Of a stretch of 64,000 nt of DNA, positions 17,599 to 27,530 are shown piece after piece. Origin of the DNA: Bacillus taeanensis (GTDB lineage Bacteria > Bacillota > Bacilli > Bacillales > UBA6769). Location of the stretch: assembly GCF_003318295.1 (NCBI RefSeq), contig NZ_QOCW01000006.1:120922-184921 (forward strand), given 5' to 3'. Position 1 is the stretch's first letter. The number at the start of each line of letters is the position of its first letter. Below the pieces are notes generated by a model that saw only the letters and a list, made by a program, of their open reading frames with translations, had not been told where the DNA came from and made no database searches. The position numbers and the translations under genes are program-made.

Positions 17599-17625
17599 AA
17601 CTTCGGCATCTTTTGCCGAAGTTCT
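17599..17625 (+). terminator. Terminator after the AI-2E-family gene
   Basis: AACTTCGGCA / TGCCGAAGTT stem with a five-base loop and a weak T-rich tail. Confidence 0.75.
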
Positions 17626-17753
17626 CTTTCGCTTCCTATAATTAAGGAACAAATGTAAAATTTACATACTTTTATTATTTTTGGGTATAACATACAACAG
17701 GACATGTTTATTAATTTTAACACTAAAAAATAGATGGAAAGGAAGAGTTAGAG

Positions 17754-17960
17754 ATGGAAGATATGACAGTTTATATAAAAGAAGCAACTAAGGAAAAACC
17801 CATTCAAACACTAGAAGAAATTCTTATAGGAATGAATGGTGTTGAAAGAGCATTAGTGGATATAGAGGATGGAGAAGTAAAGATCACCTATAACGAAAAC
17901 GAGATTGCTCAAGATCACATTTTAAACAGAATAAAAAACCACGGACTTCACATTCAATAA
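17754..17960 (+). CDS. Small HMA-like protein lacking the metal-binding CxxC
   Basis: A 68-residue protein with the beta-alpha-beta pattern of heavy-metal-associated domains (TVYIKEA, ILIGMNGVERALVDIEDGEVKITY, ILNRIKNHGLHI), matching the CopZ fold in length and spacing. The loop that should carry GMTCxxC reads EATKEKPIQTLEE, with no cysteine in the whole protein, so it cannot bind copper in the usual way. ATG follows AAAGGAAGAG. It has its own terminator. Function unknown. Confidence 0.72.
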   Translation: MEDMTVYIKEATKEKPIQTLEEILIGMNGVERALVDIEDGEVKITYNENEIAQDHILNRIKNHGLHIQ

Positions 17961-17983
17961 CCGCTTCTTATATCCAGCATTTG

Positions 17984-18020
17984 AACCCCCTACTGTCTAA
18001 AAAGCACAGTAGGGGGTTTG
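17984..18020. terminator. Bidirectional terminator
   Basis: AACCCCCTACTGT / ACAGTAGGGGGTT stem with a nine-base loop, between two convergent genes. Confidence 0.85.
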
Positions 18021-18036
18021 TAACATCAAGCACCTT

Positions 18037-18762
18037 TTATGGAAGTCTCGCATAACGAACAACATTACTCATTGTTTCTGTATTTGGATAATTAACCCTT
18101 TTGTATTTTTCAATAACTTTTTCAAGGTCATACTCTACTCGTTCAATCGATGTCCGCACGCTCCCTTCATACACTTCAACAATCGCGTATGAAGCTTTCG
18201 GAAGACCATCAAACGGCAAACCAACACTTCCCATATTAATGAGACATTTTCCGTTTATGTAACGAACAAAAGCACGGTGTATATGACCATAAATATAAAT
18301 AGAAGCATCTTTTGCCGCCATCATTTTTTGTTCAACTACGTTATCTTGTTCATTTGGGAGGACCACCTCAAATAAACTGTTTGGTGTCGCATGAAAGGCA
18401 TGAATGTTTATTTCTTCTGTTAACTTTACTGTTAATTCTAATGGTAGATTTTTAAGAAATGCAACATCTTCCTTCTCTAGTTGAGAAACCGTCCAATCAC
18501 GTTCTTTGTTCATCATTTCGAGAACTTTATCTGGCACTTCATCTTTTTCAACACCTCTTACAACCCACTCATCCGCATTTCCTTTTACAACTTCTGCGTT
18601 TAAACTTTTTACTAATTCCAGCGCTCGTTTTGGCTCAGGACCACGGTAACAAATGTCACCAAGAACAACAATTTTATCAACCTGTTTTGCCTCGATATCT
18701 CGAATAACTGCTTCAAGTGCATCCGCATTACCGTGAATATCGGATAAAAAAGCTATTTTCAT
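18037..18762 (-). CDS. Metallophosphoesterase family protein
   Basis: A 241-residue calcineurin-type phosphoesterase. Metal ligands are clear: SDIHGN near residue 7, GDICYRG near 36, GNADEW near 61 and IYGHIHRAF near 156. Size and motifs fit the YfcE/MJ0936-like family, whose members hydrolyse phosphodiesters in the cytosol; the substrate is unknown. ATG follows GAGAGGAGAGG. Monocistronic and divergent from bioB. Confidence 0.88.
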   Translation of the reverse strand: MKIAFLSDIHGNADALEAVIRDIEAKQVDKIVVLGDICYRGPEPKRALELVKSLNAEVVKGNADEWVVRGVEKDEVPDKVLEMMNKERDWTVSQLEKEDVAFLKNLPLELTVKLTEEINIHAFHATPNSLFEVVLPNEQDNVVEQKMMAAKDASIYIYGHIHRAFVRYINGKCLINMGSVGLPFDGLPKASYAIVEVYEGSVRTSIERVEYDLEKVIEKYKRVNYPNTETMSNVVRYARLP

Positions 18763-18880
18763 TCCTACCTCTCCTCTCTAAATACTTTCATTTCCATTTT
18801 ATATTGAAATGTTTTGCTTCACAAATCAATAAATGCTTATTCAACAAGAAAAAGTAGATTATATTTTATAAAAAATTATT

Positions 18881-18909
18881 TGTTAACCATTTATATTTAT
18901 AAGTTGACA
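18881..18909 (+). promoter_or_regulatory. BirA box of bioB
   Basis: TGTTAAC, 15 bases, GTTGACA: the arrangement of the Bacillus BirA operator. Its right half contains TTGACA, which serves as a -35, so binding would block the promoter when biotin is plentiful. Confidence 0.75.
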
Positions 18910-18970
18910 TATTAATAGTTATAAATTACTCTTAAACTATGAAAATATGGAAATGAATGGGGGGATTACC

Positions 18971-19969
18971 TTGAATCAGTGGTTAGAATTAGCCGAACGT
19001 GTTATAAATGGCTATGAATTAAACGAGGATGAAGCACTTTCCATTTTAGACTGCTCTGATGATGATCTTTTATTGCTGCTTCATGGCGCTTTTCATATCC
19101 GAAAGCATTACTACGGAAAAAAAGTAAAATTAAATATGATTATTAATGCAAAATCAGGATTATGTCCTGAAAACTGCGGCTATTGTTCACAATCAGCGAT
19201 TTCTTCTGCACCGATTAATTCCTATGCGATGATGAATAAAGAAACGTTATTAAAAGGTGCTGAGCAGGCGGCTAAATTAAATGTTGGTACGTATTGTATT
19301 GTCGCAAGCGGCCGCGGTCCGAGTAATCGTGAAGTTGATACCGTTGTTTCTGCGGTAACAGAAATTAAAGAAAAGTACGGTCTAAAAATTTGTGCTTGTC
19401 TTGGCATTTTAAAAAGTAATCAAGCGGCCCGCTTAAAAGAAGCAGGCGTTGATCGCTATAATCATAATATTAATACATCTTCTGATCATCATAGAAACAT
19501 TACAACGTCTCACAGCTTTGAAGACCGTGTGAATACAGTGGAAATGGCAAAAGATGCAGGCATTTCACCATGTTCTGGCGTTATCATTGGCATGAAGGAA
19601 ACAAAACAGGACGTGATTGACATGGCTCGAACGCTAAAAGCGCTTGATGCAGATTCGATCCCAGTAAACTTTTTACATGCCATTGACGGCACACCGCTTG
19701 AAGGAACAAATGAATTAGATCCACGCTACTGTTTAAAAGTGTTAACATTGTTTCGCTATACCAATCCTACAAAAGAAATTCGCATTTCAGGCGGCCGCGA
19801 AGTGAACCTTCGCAGTTTACAGCCGCTCGGACTTTATGCAGCGAACTCAATTTTTGTTGGCGACTATTTAACAACGGCTGGTCAAGAAAGTACAGCAGAC
19901 CATCAAATGCTTAAAGATCTTGGCTTTGAAGTTGAATACGCTGAGCCAACACCAAAATCTACACATTAA
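18971..19969 (+). CDS. bioB: Biotin synthase BioB
   Basis: Radical-SAM enzyme of 332 residues that inserts sulfur into dethiobiotin. The cluster motif CPENCGYC, the NINTSSDHHRNITTSH stretch with second-cluster ligands, the C near SPCSGVIIGM, and RISGGREVNLR are all present. I chose TTG 18971 (protein begins MNQWLELAERV) because GGGGGG lies six bases before it and the family starts this way; the longer frame starts at ATG 18947. No other biotin genes are near, so only the last step is encoded here. A BirA box lies upstream. Confidence 0.96.
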   Translation: MNQWLELAERVINGYELNEDEALSILDCSDDDLLLLLHGAFHIRKHYYGKKVKLNMIINAKSGLCPENCGYCSQSAISSAPINSYAMMNKETLLKGAEQAAKLNVGTYCIVASGRGPSNREVDTVVSAVTEIKEKYGLKICACLGILKSNQAARLKEAGVDRYNHNINTSSDHHRNITTSHSFEDRVNTVEMAKDAGISPCSGVIIGMKETKQDVIDMARTLKALDADSIPVNFLHAIDGTPLEGTNELDPRYCLKVLTLFRYTNPTKEIRISGGREVNLRSLQPLGLYAANSIFVGDYLTTAGQESTADHQMLKDLGFEVEYAEPTPKSTH

Positions 19970-19995
19970 GTCTCACTTACATCTTATTTATCTAT

Positions 19996-20040
19996 TTTCA
20001 AGTTTTAAGGACATACCCTGCCTGCCCTTAAAACTTGAAA
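19996..20040. terminator. Bidirectional terminator between bioB and the MFS gene
   Basis: Perfect 15-bp arms TTTCAAGTTTTAAGG / CCTTAAAACTTGAAA with a 15-base loop, between convergent genes. Confidence 0.75.
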
Positions 20041-20049
20041 CATCTAATT

Positions 20050-21306
20050 TTATTGCTCTTCATTCTTCTCTGGTTTAATCGCTTTAAAGGTTAACAAAGC
20101 GGCGGCGAGACTAAGTCCTGCTAAAAAATAAAACATTGTTTGTTGATTACCTTTCATCCAAATTGCGATAATTGGAGGACCAGCTGCAACACCGATAAAA
20201 CGCATCGAGCTGTAAAGCGATGTAATAGCACCGCGTTCTTCTTTTTCAATTCCTTCTGTAATCATGGCATCTAAACATGGCAAAGACATACCAATGCCAA
20301 TTCCACTAATAAAAAAGACAGCTAACATAAAAACCAAGTTATCAGAAAATCGTAAGGCAAAAATTGCTGCTGCAGCTAGCAGCGCTCCAATCAACGTAAT
20401 CCACTTCATTAAAACAAGATTTTCTTTAATCACTTTGCCGCTAATAAAAGAAGCTGTACATAATGCTCCTAAAGGCAGTGCGAGAACTAGGCCTTTTTTT
20501 ACGTTTTTAATGTTGTATGTATCTTCTAACATACTTGATAAATAAAAAAGCACCCCAAAGAGAACAAACATAAAAACGGCACCGATCGCAAAGATTGCTA
20601 AAAGCCAGCGGCCATTTGCACGAAAAATTTGCTTAACATCTTTCATGAAATCTTTAAAAGGTTTAGGCTCTTCCTTTGATTTTGGAGAATGAACTAAAAA
20701 AATAATTAAGATAATGGATACTGCACAAAAAACTGGAATCGAAAAAAACGGTAAAAACCAAATAACTCCGGCGAGAAAGGCTCCTAAAATAGGACTAAGC
20801 ACCTTTCCAAGCGTATTACTCGTTTCAATCACTCCAAGAGTAGAGCTTACATCACTTTCTTTTTGAAACATATCTCCAACGAGCGGCAGCACAATCGGAG
20901 CCGCCCCCGCTGCACCTATTCCCTGCAAAACGCGGCCGATTAAAATCATCGTATAAGGATCTCCCACTTTCCATGACGCCCATCCGGATACAGTCCCGCC
21001 AACTGCGGCAATTGCAAGACTAGGTATAATAATAAGCTTTCTGCCAAATCGATCACTTAAATAGCCGGCAATTGGGATTAAAATAATTGCAACAATTGAA
21101 TAAACGGTAATAATCATGCTTGATTGAAACGATGAAATACCTAATTTTTTCTCAATTGCCGGCAGTACCGGGATTAACATCGAATTTCCTAACGTCATAA
21201 TCAGCGGAATGGATGCAAGAGAAACAATTGCCCATTTTTGACTTTTAATGTCTTTCTTCTTTTCACCCTGTTCCGATAATTTGGACAGGTTTTCTGTAAA
21301 TTCCAT
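20050..21306 (-). CDS. MFS drug/metabolite efflux transporter (DHA1-like)
   Basis: A 418-residue major-facilitator protein with twelve predicted helices. The loop 2-3 motif GYLSDRFGRK and helix-5 motif GxxxGPxxGG-like stretch (LGKVLSPILGAFLAG) place it among proton-coupled exporters such as TetA/Bmr relatives. Substrate unknown. ATG 21306 follows AGAGGTG; the upstream ATG adds nine residues with no binding site. Monocistronic. Confidence 0.87.
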   Translation of the reverse strand: MEFTENLSKLSEQGEKKKDIKSQKWAIVSLASIPLIMTLGNSMLIPVLPAIEKKLGISSFQSSMIITVYSIVAIILIPIAGYLSDRFGRKLIIIPSLAIAAVGGTVSGWASWKVGDPYTMILIGRVLQGIGAAGAAPIVLPLVGDMFQKESDVSSTLGVIETSNTLGKVLSPILGAFLAGVIWFLPFFSIPVFCAVSIILIIFLVHSPKSKEEPKPFKDFMKDVKQIFRANGRWLLAIFAIGAVFMFVLFGVLFYLSSMLEDTYNIKNVKKGLVLALPLGALCTASFISGKVIKENLVLMKWITLIGALLAAAAIFALRFSDNLVFMLAVFFISGIGIGMSLPCLDAMITEGIEKEERGAITSLYSSMRFIGVAAGPPIIAIWMKGNQQTMFYFLAGLSLAAALLTFKAIKPEKNEEQ

Positions 21307-21622
21307 TTTAATTTCACCTCTGAAAATTAACATTAAAAGCTTAAATAAGAATCCCTAAAACTTATTATGAGCTTTTTGCTTATTTTCAGTTATTCAAAAT
21401 TATGGAAACATTTCTTTACACACTACCTTAAACTATTATTTGTATTGAGTTCGATTAATATATTTCCTATGAAGAAAGCATTTACTATAAAGATCCCAAA
21501 ATAAAATAGAGAGCCTATCATTAACAAATAGCAAAATAAATTATTCAAAATTTCTGAACAGCTTCCATATTGTCATTTTTCTTGTTAAAATGCTTTTATA
21601 CATAATAGGAGGTGGAACACAT

Positions 21623-21811
21623 ATGGCATTTGATGTGAAAGATTTAGGTCTTCCTTATCACAGCTTAGATGCAGCAGCTGTTGATAAAAGTCCAAGTGAG
21701 GTAGTTATTACAGATAGCAGTGAAAACGCGTATTATATCATTGAAGAAGATGCATTTGAAAATGGACCAAAACAAGAAGGATATAAAATTGTTGTAAATG
21801 CGGGAGAGTAA
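21623..21811 (+). CDS. Small acidic conserved-looking protein
   Basis: A 62-residue acidic protein with no cysteine and no membrane segment. Strong AGGAGGTGG site eight bases before ATG 21623. Pattern suggests a compact beta-strand protein (VVITDSSENAYYIIEED and YKIVVNAG). The terminator stem overlaps its stop codon. No function recognised. Confidence 0.7.
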   Translation: MAFDVKDLGLPYHSLDAAAVDKSPSEVVITDSSENAYYIIEEDAFENGPKQEGYKIVVNAGE

Positions 21812-21829
21812 GCGATACTCTCTCTTTTT
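21804..21829 (+). terminator. Terminator overlapping the stop of the 62-residue protein
   Basis: GAGAGTA / TACTCTC stem with a five-base loop followed by TCTTTTTT. Confidence 0.85.
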
Positions 21830-21880
21830 TATGCAATTTCAACTTTCATGAACTTCTGCTTCCAGCCAAGCATGTAAATG

Positions 21881-21948
21881 TCGTAGGATTCATTTCACTA
21901 AGCTGTTGATTACTTCGTATATCAAGGCTTGTTCAATGAATCCTACGA
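21881..21948. repeat. Long hairpin element downstream of the urease operon
   Basis: Outer 14-bp arms TCGTAGGATTCATT / AATGAATCCTACGA enclose about 40 bases that can form an inner stem (AAGC..TTGAT with ATCAAGGCTT). No T-tract, so a poor terminator. It could be an RNA end-processing structure of the urease transcript or a short dispersed repeat. Confidence 0.5.
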
Positions 21949-21979
21949 TGATTTAAGTTTTACACAAAAAAGATTTTAT

Positions 21980-22795
21980 TTAATACTTCCGCCAAGTGAC
22001 AGATTCTTTTCCTAACAGCTCCCGTCTTGCAAATTGATGAGCTCGGGAAATCATTTTTTCGATGCTTCCTGTATTTTTTGCAAGAATACGTAGAATGACG
22101 CCGCTTTGCGGTAAAGTCGAGACCCCAAAGCGAACATCAGCAGAAAGGCTCGCCATTTCTTCATAAAACTGATCAAGAAATGCTTTGCCCGCCTTTTCAT
22201 GAAGAATGACAAACATCCCAACATGTGTATAGCCTTCCATCTGTAAAAGACCGCTCATCTCGTCATCCGGCTCAAGCAGTAAATGATCAAATACAACAAG
22301 TTTTTCACCTTTATATACTTTTAACTTCGAGCGAATCCACTCATAGCGAAAATAACTTCCATCTGCTGCCCAACCTGGAGTCATGCTGTCGCTGTAAAAA
22401 AGACTTGCTTCATCTTCCATATGAACGACTGTTTCTTGAAGAAACCGTGCTCCCTCATAAGCAATAAGCGGATCCGGCAAATATTCAAGCACACTTCCTT
22501 TTTTCAGCGTTATATTTGTTACTTGTTCAACAGGCTTTTTCGGCGTTTTATACACTTTTGTTGAAGATTGTGTTGTAACTGCTAATTCTGCGCCTTCTTC
22601 GACAGTGAGATTCGTTAAATAAGTATCACCATCGACATAGCCGCCGCCAACATGAATAAGGTAAACAGACGGCAAATTTTCTTCAAGATAAACAGGGCGG
22701 GTAATCTTTAACGCCCCTTCATAATAAAGATTCGAAAGGTTTGTTTTCGATTGTTTTTTTGCGGCGGAAAGCTCTAATACGCCTGTATAGTTCAT
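21980..22795 (-). CDS. ureD: Urease accessory protein UreD (UreH)
   Basis: A 271-residue accessory chaperone that binds the urease apoprotein with UreF and UreG during nickel insertion. Family features include [15 protein letters not shown], the [11 protein letters not shown] turn and QSSTKVYKT. It is the last gene of the operon; its ATG overlaps the ureG stop by four bases (translational coupling). No nickel-uptake gene follows. Confidence 0.94.
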   Translation of the reverse strand: MNYTGVLELSAAKKQSKTNLSNLYYEGALKITRPVYLEENLPSVYLIHVGGGYVDGDTYLTNLTVEEGAELAVTTQSSTKVYKTPKKPVEQVTNITLKKGSVLEYLPDPLIAYEGARFLQETVVHMEDEASLFYSDSMTPGWAADGSYFRYEWIRSKLKVYKGEKLVVFDHLLLEPDDEMSGLLQMEGYTHVGMFVILHEKAGKAFLDQFYEEMASLSADVRFGVSTLPQSGVILRILAKNTGSIEKMISRAHQFARRELLGKESVTWRKY

Positions 22796-23406
22796 GATTC
22801 CAATCCGATTAAAAGAGCCTGCTTTTTAATCCAGTCAATCACTTCATCAAGACCTGTTTCATCTTTTAAGTTTGTAAAAATAAACGGCTTATCTCCTCTT
22901 GCTGAAATCGTATCGCGCTTCATAATTTCTAGGCTTGCGCCAACGTGCGGTGCTAAATCAATTTTATTAATTACAAAAAGGTCAGACTTAATCATTCCTT
23001 GTCCACCTTTTCTAGGAATCTTCTCTCCCTGCGCGACGTCGATAATATAAATTGAAAAATCAACGAGCTCCGGACTGAATGTCGCCGCTAAATTATCACC
23101 GCCGCTTTCAACAAAGATTAAGTCAAGATCTTCATGACGCTCTTTTAATTCATCAATTGCCGCAAAGTTCATTGATGCATCTTCACGAATTGCTGTATGC
23201 GGACATCCCCCTGTTTCAACACCAATAACACGATCTTCAGGAAGTACACCGTTTTTCATTAAAAACATTGCATCTTCTTTTGTATAAATATCATTCGTTA
23301 CAACTGCCATACTTAATTCGTTATGCAGTGCCCTCGTTAATTTTTCAACAAGCATTGTTTTTCCTGCGCCAACAGGACCTCCAATTCCAATACGTACTGG
23401 TTCCAT
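22792..23406 (-). CDS. ureG: Urease accessory GTPase UreG
   Basis: A 204-residue SIMIBI GTPase that powers nickel delivery to urease. P-loop GGPVGAGKT (near 8-16), the [17 protein letters not shown] nickel-binding CPH motif, FVESGGDNL and NKIDLA specificity motif are all present. Sits between ureF and ureD; ATG follows AAAGGAGAGG. Confidence 0.97.
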   Translation of the reverse strand: MEPVRIGIGGPVGAGKTMLVEKLTRALHNELSMAVVTNDIYTKEDAMFLMKNGVLPEDRVIGVETGGCPHTAIREDASMNFAAIDELKERHEDLDLIFVESGGDNLAATFSPELVDFSIYIIDVAQGEKIPRKGGQGMIKSDLFVINKIDLAPHVGASLEIMKRDTISARGDKPFIFTNLKDETGLDEVIDWIKKQALLIGLES

Positions 23407-23430
23407 TTCAACCTCTCCTTTTTCTTAAAG

Positions 23431-24117
23431 TTATGACATAAATAAACGAACATGTAAGCGTTCGTGACGCATTTGTGCAATTTCAAGCCCTGGACTTACC
23501 GCTCCTAAGTCGTCCTTAGAAAGCTGTAAAATTGTTTTGACCGCCTGATCTAAAAGCGGCTGAATTTCAACTAAAATTTTTTGCCCGTCTGTTTGTCCGA
23601 GCGGAATACCTCGTACCGCATTCTGTACGAGCGAAGAAACAGCAGTAAATAAATGTGTAGCAAGTGCTGTTTCTTTTGGCACATTTAAATAATAGGCAAC
23701 TGCCGCAAACACTAATGCTGAATGCCCGTAAGCTTGCTTGTCTTTTATTTGTTTTACATAGTTTATAAGAATAGACGACGAATAAAGATCAATGCAAAGT
23801 TTTGCCATTCGCTCTCCAATTCGCTTGTTACCCATTCTCGTTTCCTCAGCAAGACTTGACGCAAATAAAATATGATCAAGTTCTAAAAATTCCTCGGTTT
23901 TGTTTTGTTGGAGTGCTTCATAAGCAAGACGGCAAGCAAGGCCGTCCACAAACACGAGCTGCTTCTCTACATAAACAGAAAGAGCTTTTGCAAAACTTTC
24001 TTTATCGGTAATCACCTGCTCTTGAATATATGTTTCTAATCCAAAAGAATGTGAAAACGCGCCTGACGGAAAATTCGAATCACTAAACTGCAAAAGCGGA
24101 AACAGCGAATTAGTCAT
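23431..24117 (-). CDS. ureF: Urease accessory protein UreF
   Basis: A 228-residue all-helical accessory protein, with the family start [20 protein letters not shown] and the C-terminal [13 protein letters not shown] region that meets UreG. Its start overlaps the end of ureE by eight bases. It acts as a checkpoint in the UreD-UreF-UreG complex. Confidence 0.95.
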   Translation of the reverse strand: MTNSLFPLLQFSDSNFPSGAFSHSFGLETYIQEQVITDKESFAKALSVYVEKQLVFVDGLACRLAYEALQQNKTEEFLELDHILFASSLAEETRMGNKRIGERMAKLCIDLYSSSILINYVKQIKDKQAYGHSALVFAAVAYYLNVPKETALATHLFTAVSSLVQNAVRGIPLGQTDGQKILVEIQPLLDQAVKTILQLSKDDLGAVSPGLEIAQMRHERLHVRLFMS

Positions 24118-24556
24118 GAGTGTGCCCGATATGGCGAAACGCCTGCTTCACCTTGCGTTTTTCTCGTTTATACGGAATTTCTAACTGCTGCAGAAGCTCT
24201 TCGACTAAATAATCATACTGAACGAGCATTTCATTCCCTTCAAACTGTGCCGGCAAATGACGATTGCCAAGCTGGTGGGCAATCTCACCCATTTCTTTAA
24301 TTGACGTTGGCATAATCGTTAATAAATCATCTTCTTTTACGGAGATGACAATCATATTTTTATCATCCATATATAACACATCACCATCGACTAAGTCGCG
24401 GTTTTCTTTTAAACGAATACCAATCTCATTGCCGTGATCTGTCACAACTCGCTGAATTCGCTTTACTAAATGGTCACTTTCTAAATAAACGCGCTCCACA
24501 TGGGGTGCTCTTTTTTCTAATGTCGCAACATTTCCAACTACTTTTTCAATAATCAT
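24110..24556 (-). CDS. ureE: Urease accessory nickel metallochaperone UreE
   Basis: A 148-residue nickel chaperone: N-terminal peptide-binding domain (1-70) and C-terminal metal-binding ferredoxin-like domain with [14 protein letters not shown], where the histidine is the interface nickel ligand. The C-terminus ends in HIGHTHD, so only a short histidine tail compared with His-rich UreE proteins. Eleven bases separate it from ureC. Confidence 0.95.
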   Translation of the reverse strand: MIIEKVVGNVATLEKRAPHVERVYLESDHLVKRIQRVVTDHGNEIGIRLKENRDLVDGDVLYMDDKNMIVISVKEDDLLTIMPTSIKEMGEIAHQLGNRHLPAQFEGNEMLVQYDYLVEELLQQLEIPYKREKRKVKQAFRHIGHTHD

Positions 24557-24567
24557 CTTTTTTCACC

Positions 24568-26277
24568 TCAAAATAAGAAATAGCGCTGTGCCATCGGAAC
24601 GACTTCGGCCGGCTCACACGTAATTAATTCACCATCGACTTTTACTTCATATGTTTGCGGATCTACATCTATTTCTGGTGTCTCCCCGTTTAATATCATT
24701 GATTTTTTTGTCAGTTTGCGAATATTCGAAACAGGCTTCACTGTCTTTTTAAGCCCTAATTCTTCGTGAACGCCGCTTTCATAAGCTGCTTTTGATACAA
24801 ATGTCATTGATGTGTTATATTTTGCGCTTCCAAAGCTTGCAAACATCGGCCGGTATAACACAGGCTGTGGTGTTGGAATACTCGCATTTGGATCACCCAT
24901 TACGCTGTGAGCAATCATGCCTCCTTTTAAAATCAACTCCGGTTTTACCCCAAAAAAGGCTGGATCCCACACAACTAAATCTGCAAGTTTCCCAACTTCA
25001 ATTGAGCCAACATAGTCAGAAATACCGTGAACAATAGCAGGATTAATCGTATATTTTGCAATATAACGCTTTACCCTAAAATTATCTCCTGTTCCTTGAT
25101 CGTCTCCTAATTTCCCGCGCTGTTTTTTCATTTTATCAGCCGTTTGCCACGTACGACTGATCACTTCACCAACACGGCCCATTGCTTGGGAATCAGACGA
25201 AATCATGCTGAATACGCCTAAATCATGTAAAATATCTTCTGCGGCAATCGTTTCTTTACGGATTCGTGAATCGGCAAACGCAATGTCTTCTGGGACACTT
25301 GGATCTAAATGGTGACAAACCATCAACATATCTAAATGCTCTTCTAATGTATTGACCGTATAAGGACGGGTTGGATTTGTAGACGACGGCAGGATATTTG
25401 AATAGCTTGCCGCTTTAATAATATCTGGTGCATGTCCGCCTCCAGCGCCTTCTGTATGGTACGTATGGATAACACGACCACCAATTGCCGCGAGCGTATG
25501 TTCAACAAATCCGCCTTCATTTAATGTATCGGTATGAATTGCCACCTGTACATCATATTGATCAGCAACTGTTAAGCACGTATCAATTGATGCTGCTGTT
25601 GTGCCCCAATCTTCATGAAGCTTTAAACCAATCGCACCTGCTTCAATTTGCTCTTGTAACGGCTTTTCATCAGAAGCATTTCCTTTTCCTAAAAAGCCAA
25701 GATTCATTGGGAACTCTTCTGCTGATTGGAGCATTTGATGAATATTCCAAGCACCAGGCGTACACGTTGTTGCATTCGTACCTGTTGCAGGACCCGTTCC
25801 TCCACCAATCATCGTTGTTACACCAGAGGAGAGCGCTGTTTCAATTTGCTGTGGGCAAATAAAATGAATATGCGCGTCAATCCCTCCTGCTGTTACGATC
25901 ATTCCTTCCGCAGCAATTACTTCTGTTGCCGCACCGACAACAATATTAACGCCATCCATTAAGAGAGGATTTCCTGCTTTTCCAATTGCCGCAATGATAC
26001 CATCTTTTACACCGATATCCGCTTTAAAGATGCCTGTATGATCAACAATAATTGCATTTGTCAAGACTAAATCAACTGTTTCATCTCTGCCAGCAAGCGG
26101 ATGCTGACCCATGCCGTCACGAATTACTTTACCGCCGCCAAATTTTACTTCATCGCCGTATATTGTATAATCTTTTTCAATTTCAATAAATAACTCTGTG
26201 TCCGCTAATCGAACCGCATCCCCAACAGTCGGACCAAACATATCTGCATACTGTTTGCGAGACATTTTAAAACTCAT
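24568..26277 (-). CDS. ureC: Urease alpha subunit UreC
   Basis: The 569-residue catalytic subunit that hydrolyses urea to ammonia and carbamate. Nickel ligands and catalytic residues are visible: HIHFICPQ, carbamylated lysine in [31 protein letters not shown], and the flap cysteine in MVCHHLD. Full length for the family. AAGGAGGG at the end of ureB gives the ATG at 26277, immediately after the ureB stop codon. Confidence 0.98.
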   Translation of the reverse strand: MSFKMSRKQYADMFGPTVGDAVRLADTELFIEIEKDYTIYGDEVKFGGGKVIRDGMGQHPLAGRDETVDLVLTNAIIVDHTGIFKADIGVKDGIIAAIGKAGNPLLMDGVNIVVGAATEVIAAEGMIVTAGGIDAHIHFICPQQIETALSSGVTTMIGGGTGPATGTNATTCTPGAWNIHQMLQSAEEFPMNLGFLGKGNASDEKPLQEQIEAGAIGLKLHEDWGTTAASIDTCLTVADQYDVQVAIHTDTLNEGGFVEHTLAAIGGRVIHTYHTEGAGGGHAPDIIKAASYSNILPSSTNPTRPYTVNTLEEHLDMLMVCHHLDPSVPEDIAFADSRIRKETIAAEDILHDLGVFSMISSDSQAMGRVGEVISRTWQTADKMKKQRGKLGDDQGTGDNFRVKRYIAKYTINPAIVHGISDYVGSIEVGKLADLVVWDPAFFGVKPELILKGGMIAHSVMGDPNASIPTPQPVLYRPMFASFGSAKYNTSMTFVSKAAYESGVHEELGLKKTVKPVSNIRKLTKKSMILNGETPEIDVDPQTYEVKVDGELITCEPAEVVPMAQRYFLF

Positions 26278-26598
26278 TTATTTTCCCTCCTTCTTAACAG
26301 GTCCATTTGTTAAATTATTCAAACCATACACTTTCTGCTCTCCAGAAAACGCAACAAGCTCTACTTCTTTTTCATCGCCAGGCTCAAAACGTACTGCGGT
26401 ACCCGCCGGAATATTTAAATGCATACCAAGCACTTCTTCACGATTAAACTGCAGAAATTCATTTACTTCATAAAAATGAAAATGCGACCCAATTTGAATC
26501 GGCCGATCGCCGCGGTTTAAAACGTTCACGCTAATTGACTGCTTGTTTTCATTACAAACGATTGGGTCTTTTTTTAAAATGTACTCTCCTGGAATCAT
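26278..26598 (-). CDS. ureB: Urease beta subunit UreB
   Basis: A 106-residue structural subunit. Starts MIPGEY, has the conserved [14 protein letters not shown] and [18 protein letters not shown]. Separate from UreA, as in most bacteria. Sixteen bases after ureA and directly abutting ureC. Confidence 0.97.
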   Translation of the reverse strand: MIPGEYILKKDPIVCNENKQSISVNVLNRGDRPIQIGSHFHFYEVNEFLQFNREEVLGMHLNIPAGTAVRFEPGDEKEVELVAFSGEQKVYGLNNLTNGPVKKEGK

Positions 26599-26614
26599 GC
26601 TTTTCCCTCCTTAT

Positions 26615-26917
26615 TTATCGAATTGGTTCGTGAACAGTAACAAGTTTTGTCCCATCCGGAAAAGTTGCCTCAACTTGAATATCGGAAATCATTTCAGGGA
26701 CGCCTTCCATCACATCTTCTCTTTTTAAAATTGTTGTGCCGTACTGCATAAGTTCTGCGACTGTTTTGCCGTCGCGCGCGCCTTCTAATACTTCATATGT
26801 AATAATCGCGATCGCTTCAGGATAATTGAGCTTTAACCCTCTTCCTTGGCGTCGGCGCGCAAGATCAGCAGCAACGACAACCATAAGCTTTTCCATTTCT
26901 CGTGACGTTAGCTTCAT
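26615..26917 (-). CDS. ureA: Urease gamma subunit UreA
   Basis: The 100-residue small structural subunit: [11 protein letters not shown] start, [17 protein letters not shown] and the [19 protein letters not shown] end. I chose ATG 26917, which gives the family's usual length and follows GAAGGAAGG. First gene of the urease set, preceded 42 bp upstream by a tiny membrane-protein ORF. Confidence 0.96.
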   Translation of the reverse strand: MKLTSREMEKLMVVVAADLARRRQGRGLKLNYPEAIAIITYEVLEGARDGKTVAELMQYGTTILKREDVMEGVPEMISDIQVEATFPDGTKLVTVHEPIR

Positions 26918-26959
26918 TAACATCCTTCCTTCCCAATTTCAAATAAAGTATGGTTTTAT

Positions 26960-27070
26960 TTATAAGCATTTCACTAGTTTGGAGTTCGACTTCCCTGTCA
27001 AGTTTCCTTTTTTCTTTCCTATAAAGAAAACGCCGAAAATAAATAAAATAAGATACCCAATACTTGACAT
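26960..27070 (-). CDS. Possible 36-residue membrane peptide leading the urease operon
   Basis: ATG 27070 follows GGAGG with six bases between. The product is one hydrophobic helix (IGYLILFIFGVFFIG, about 4-18), a basic stop-transfer KKKG and a polar tail. It lies 42 bp before ureA on the same strand with no terminator between, so it would be the first gene of the urease transcript. Not a UreI channel (far too small). Good start context, but not confirmed by any known family. Confidence 0.5.
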   Translation of the reverse strand: MSSIGYLILFIFGVFFIGKKKGNLTGKSNSKLVKCL

Positions 27071-27140
27071 TATGATCCTCCATTCATATATCCCTATGTA
27101 AATAATTATAACAATATATGTATAAAACACTTACTCAACA

Positions 27141-27157
27141 TGTTAATAAATATAACA
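27141..27157 (-). promoter_or_regulatory. TnrA/GlnR-type nitrogen-control box before urease
   Basis: TGTTA-ATAAATA-TAACA fits TGTNA-N7-TNACA exactly. In Bacillus subtilis urease transcription answers to TnrA, GlnR, CodY and PucR, so a site here is expected. It lies about 70 bp upstream of the small ORF and about 220 bp from ureA. Confidence 0.65.
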
Positions 27158-27445
27158 TGTTATTAAAATAGCATATTTTCCTATATTTAACAAGAGATTA
27201 TTTCCAAAAAATGAATAAAAGAGCCAAAAAATGTTCTAATTTTCATGCATTTTTGGATTTTCCGAACAAAATGTAAACTTTTTTATCAAGCGTTTTTTTA
27301 AAACTCAACATTGTATGTTAGGTTTTTGGAAAACTAATCCTTATAAAGATCATTCTCTTAAACTAATTAACACACTAACCACGAGTTAGATTTCTAGTAA
27401 AGCTGAGAAATTGTAACAAAATATTTCTAAACTCTAATTGCAGAA
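27158..27445. other. AT-rich intergenic region upstream of urease
   Basis: About 290 bases without a credible reading frame. Contains several A/T tracts but no second clear control box or structured RNA that I can identify. Confidence 0.5.
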
Positions 27446-27495
27446 ACATTAAAAAGGCAAGCCAACACAATGTGCTGAGCTTGCCTTTTTAATGT
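27446..27495. terminator. Bidirectional terminator
   Basis: Seventeen-base-pair stem (ACATTAAAAAGGCAAGC with its complement) and a 16-base loop; T-runs on both strands. Confidence 0.85.
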
Positions 27496-27530
27496 TTTGG
27501 AAATAGAAGAGAATTCGTATATTATGTAAT

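Noticed and set aside
25485..25962. Plus-strand open frames inside ureC
   Set aside because: Antisense shadows of a highly conserved coding gene, with no ribosome binding site and implausible composition.
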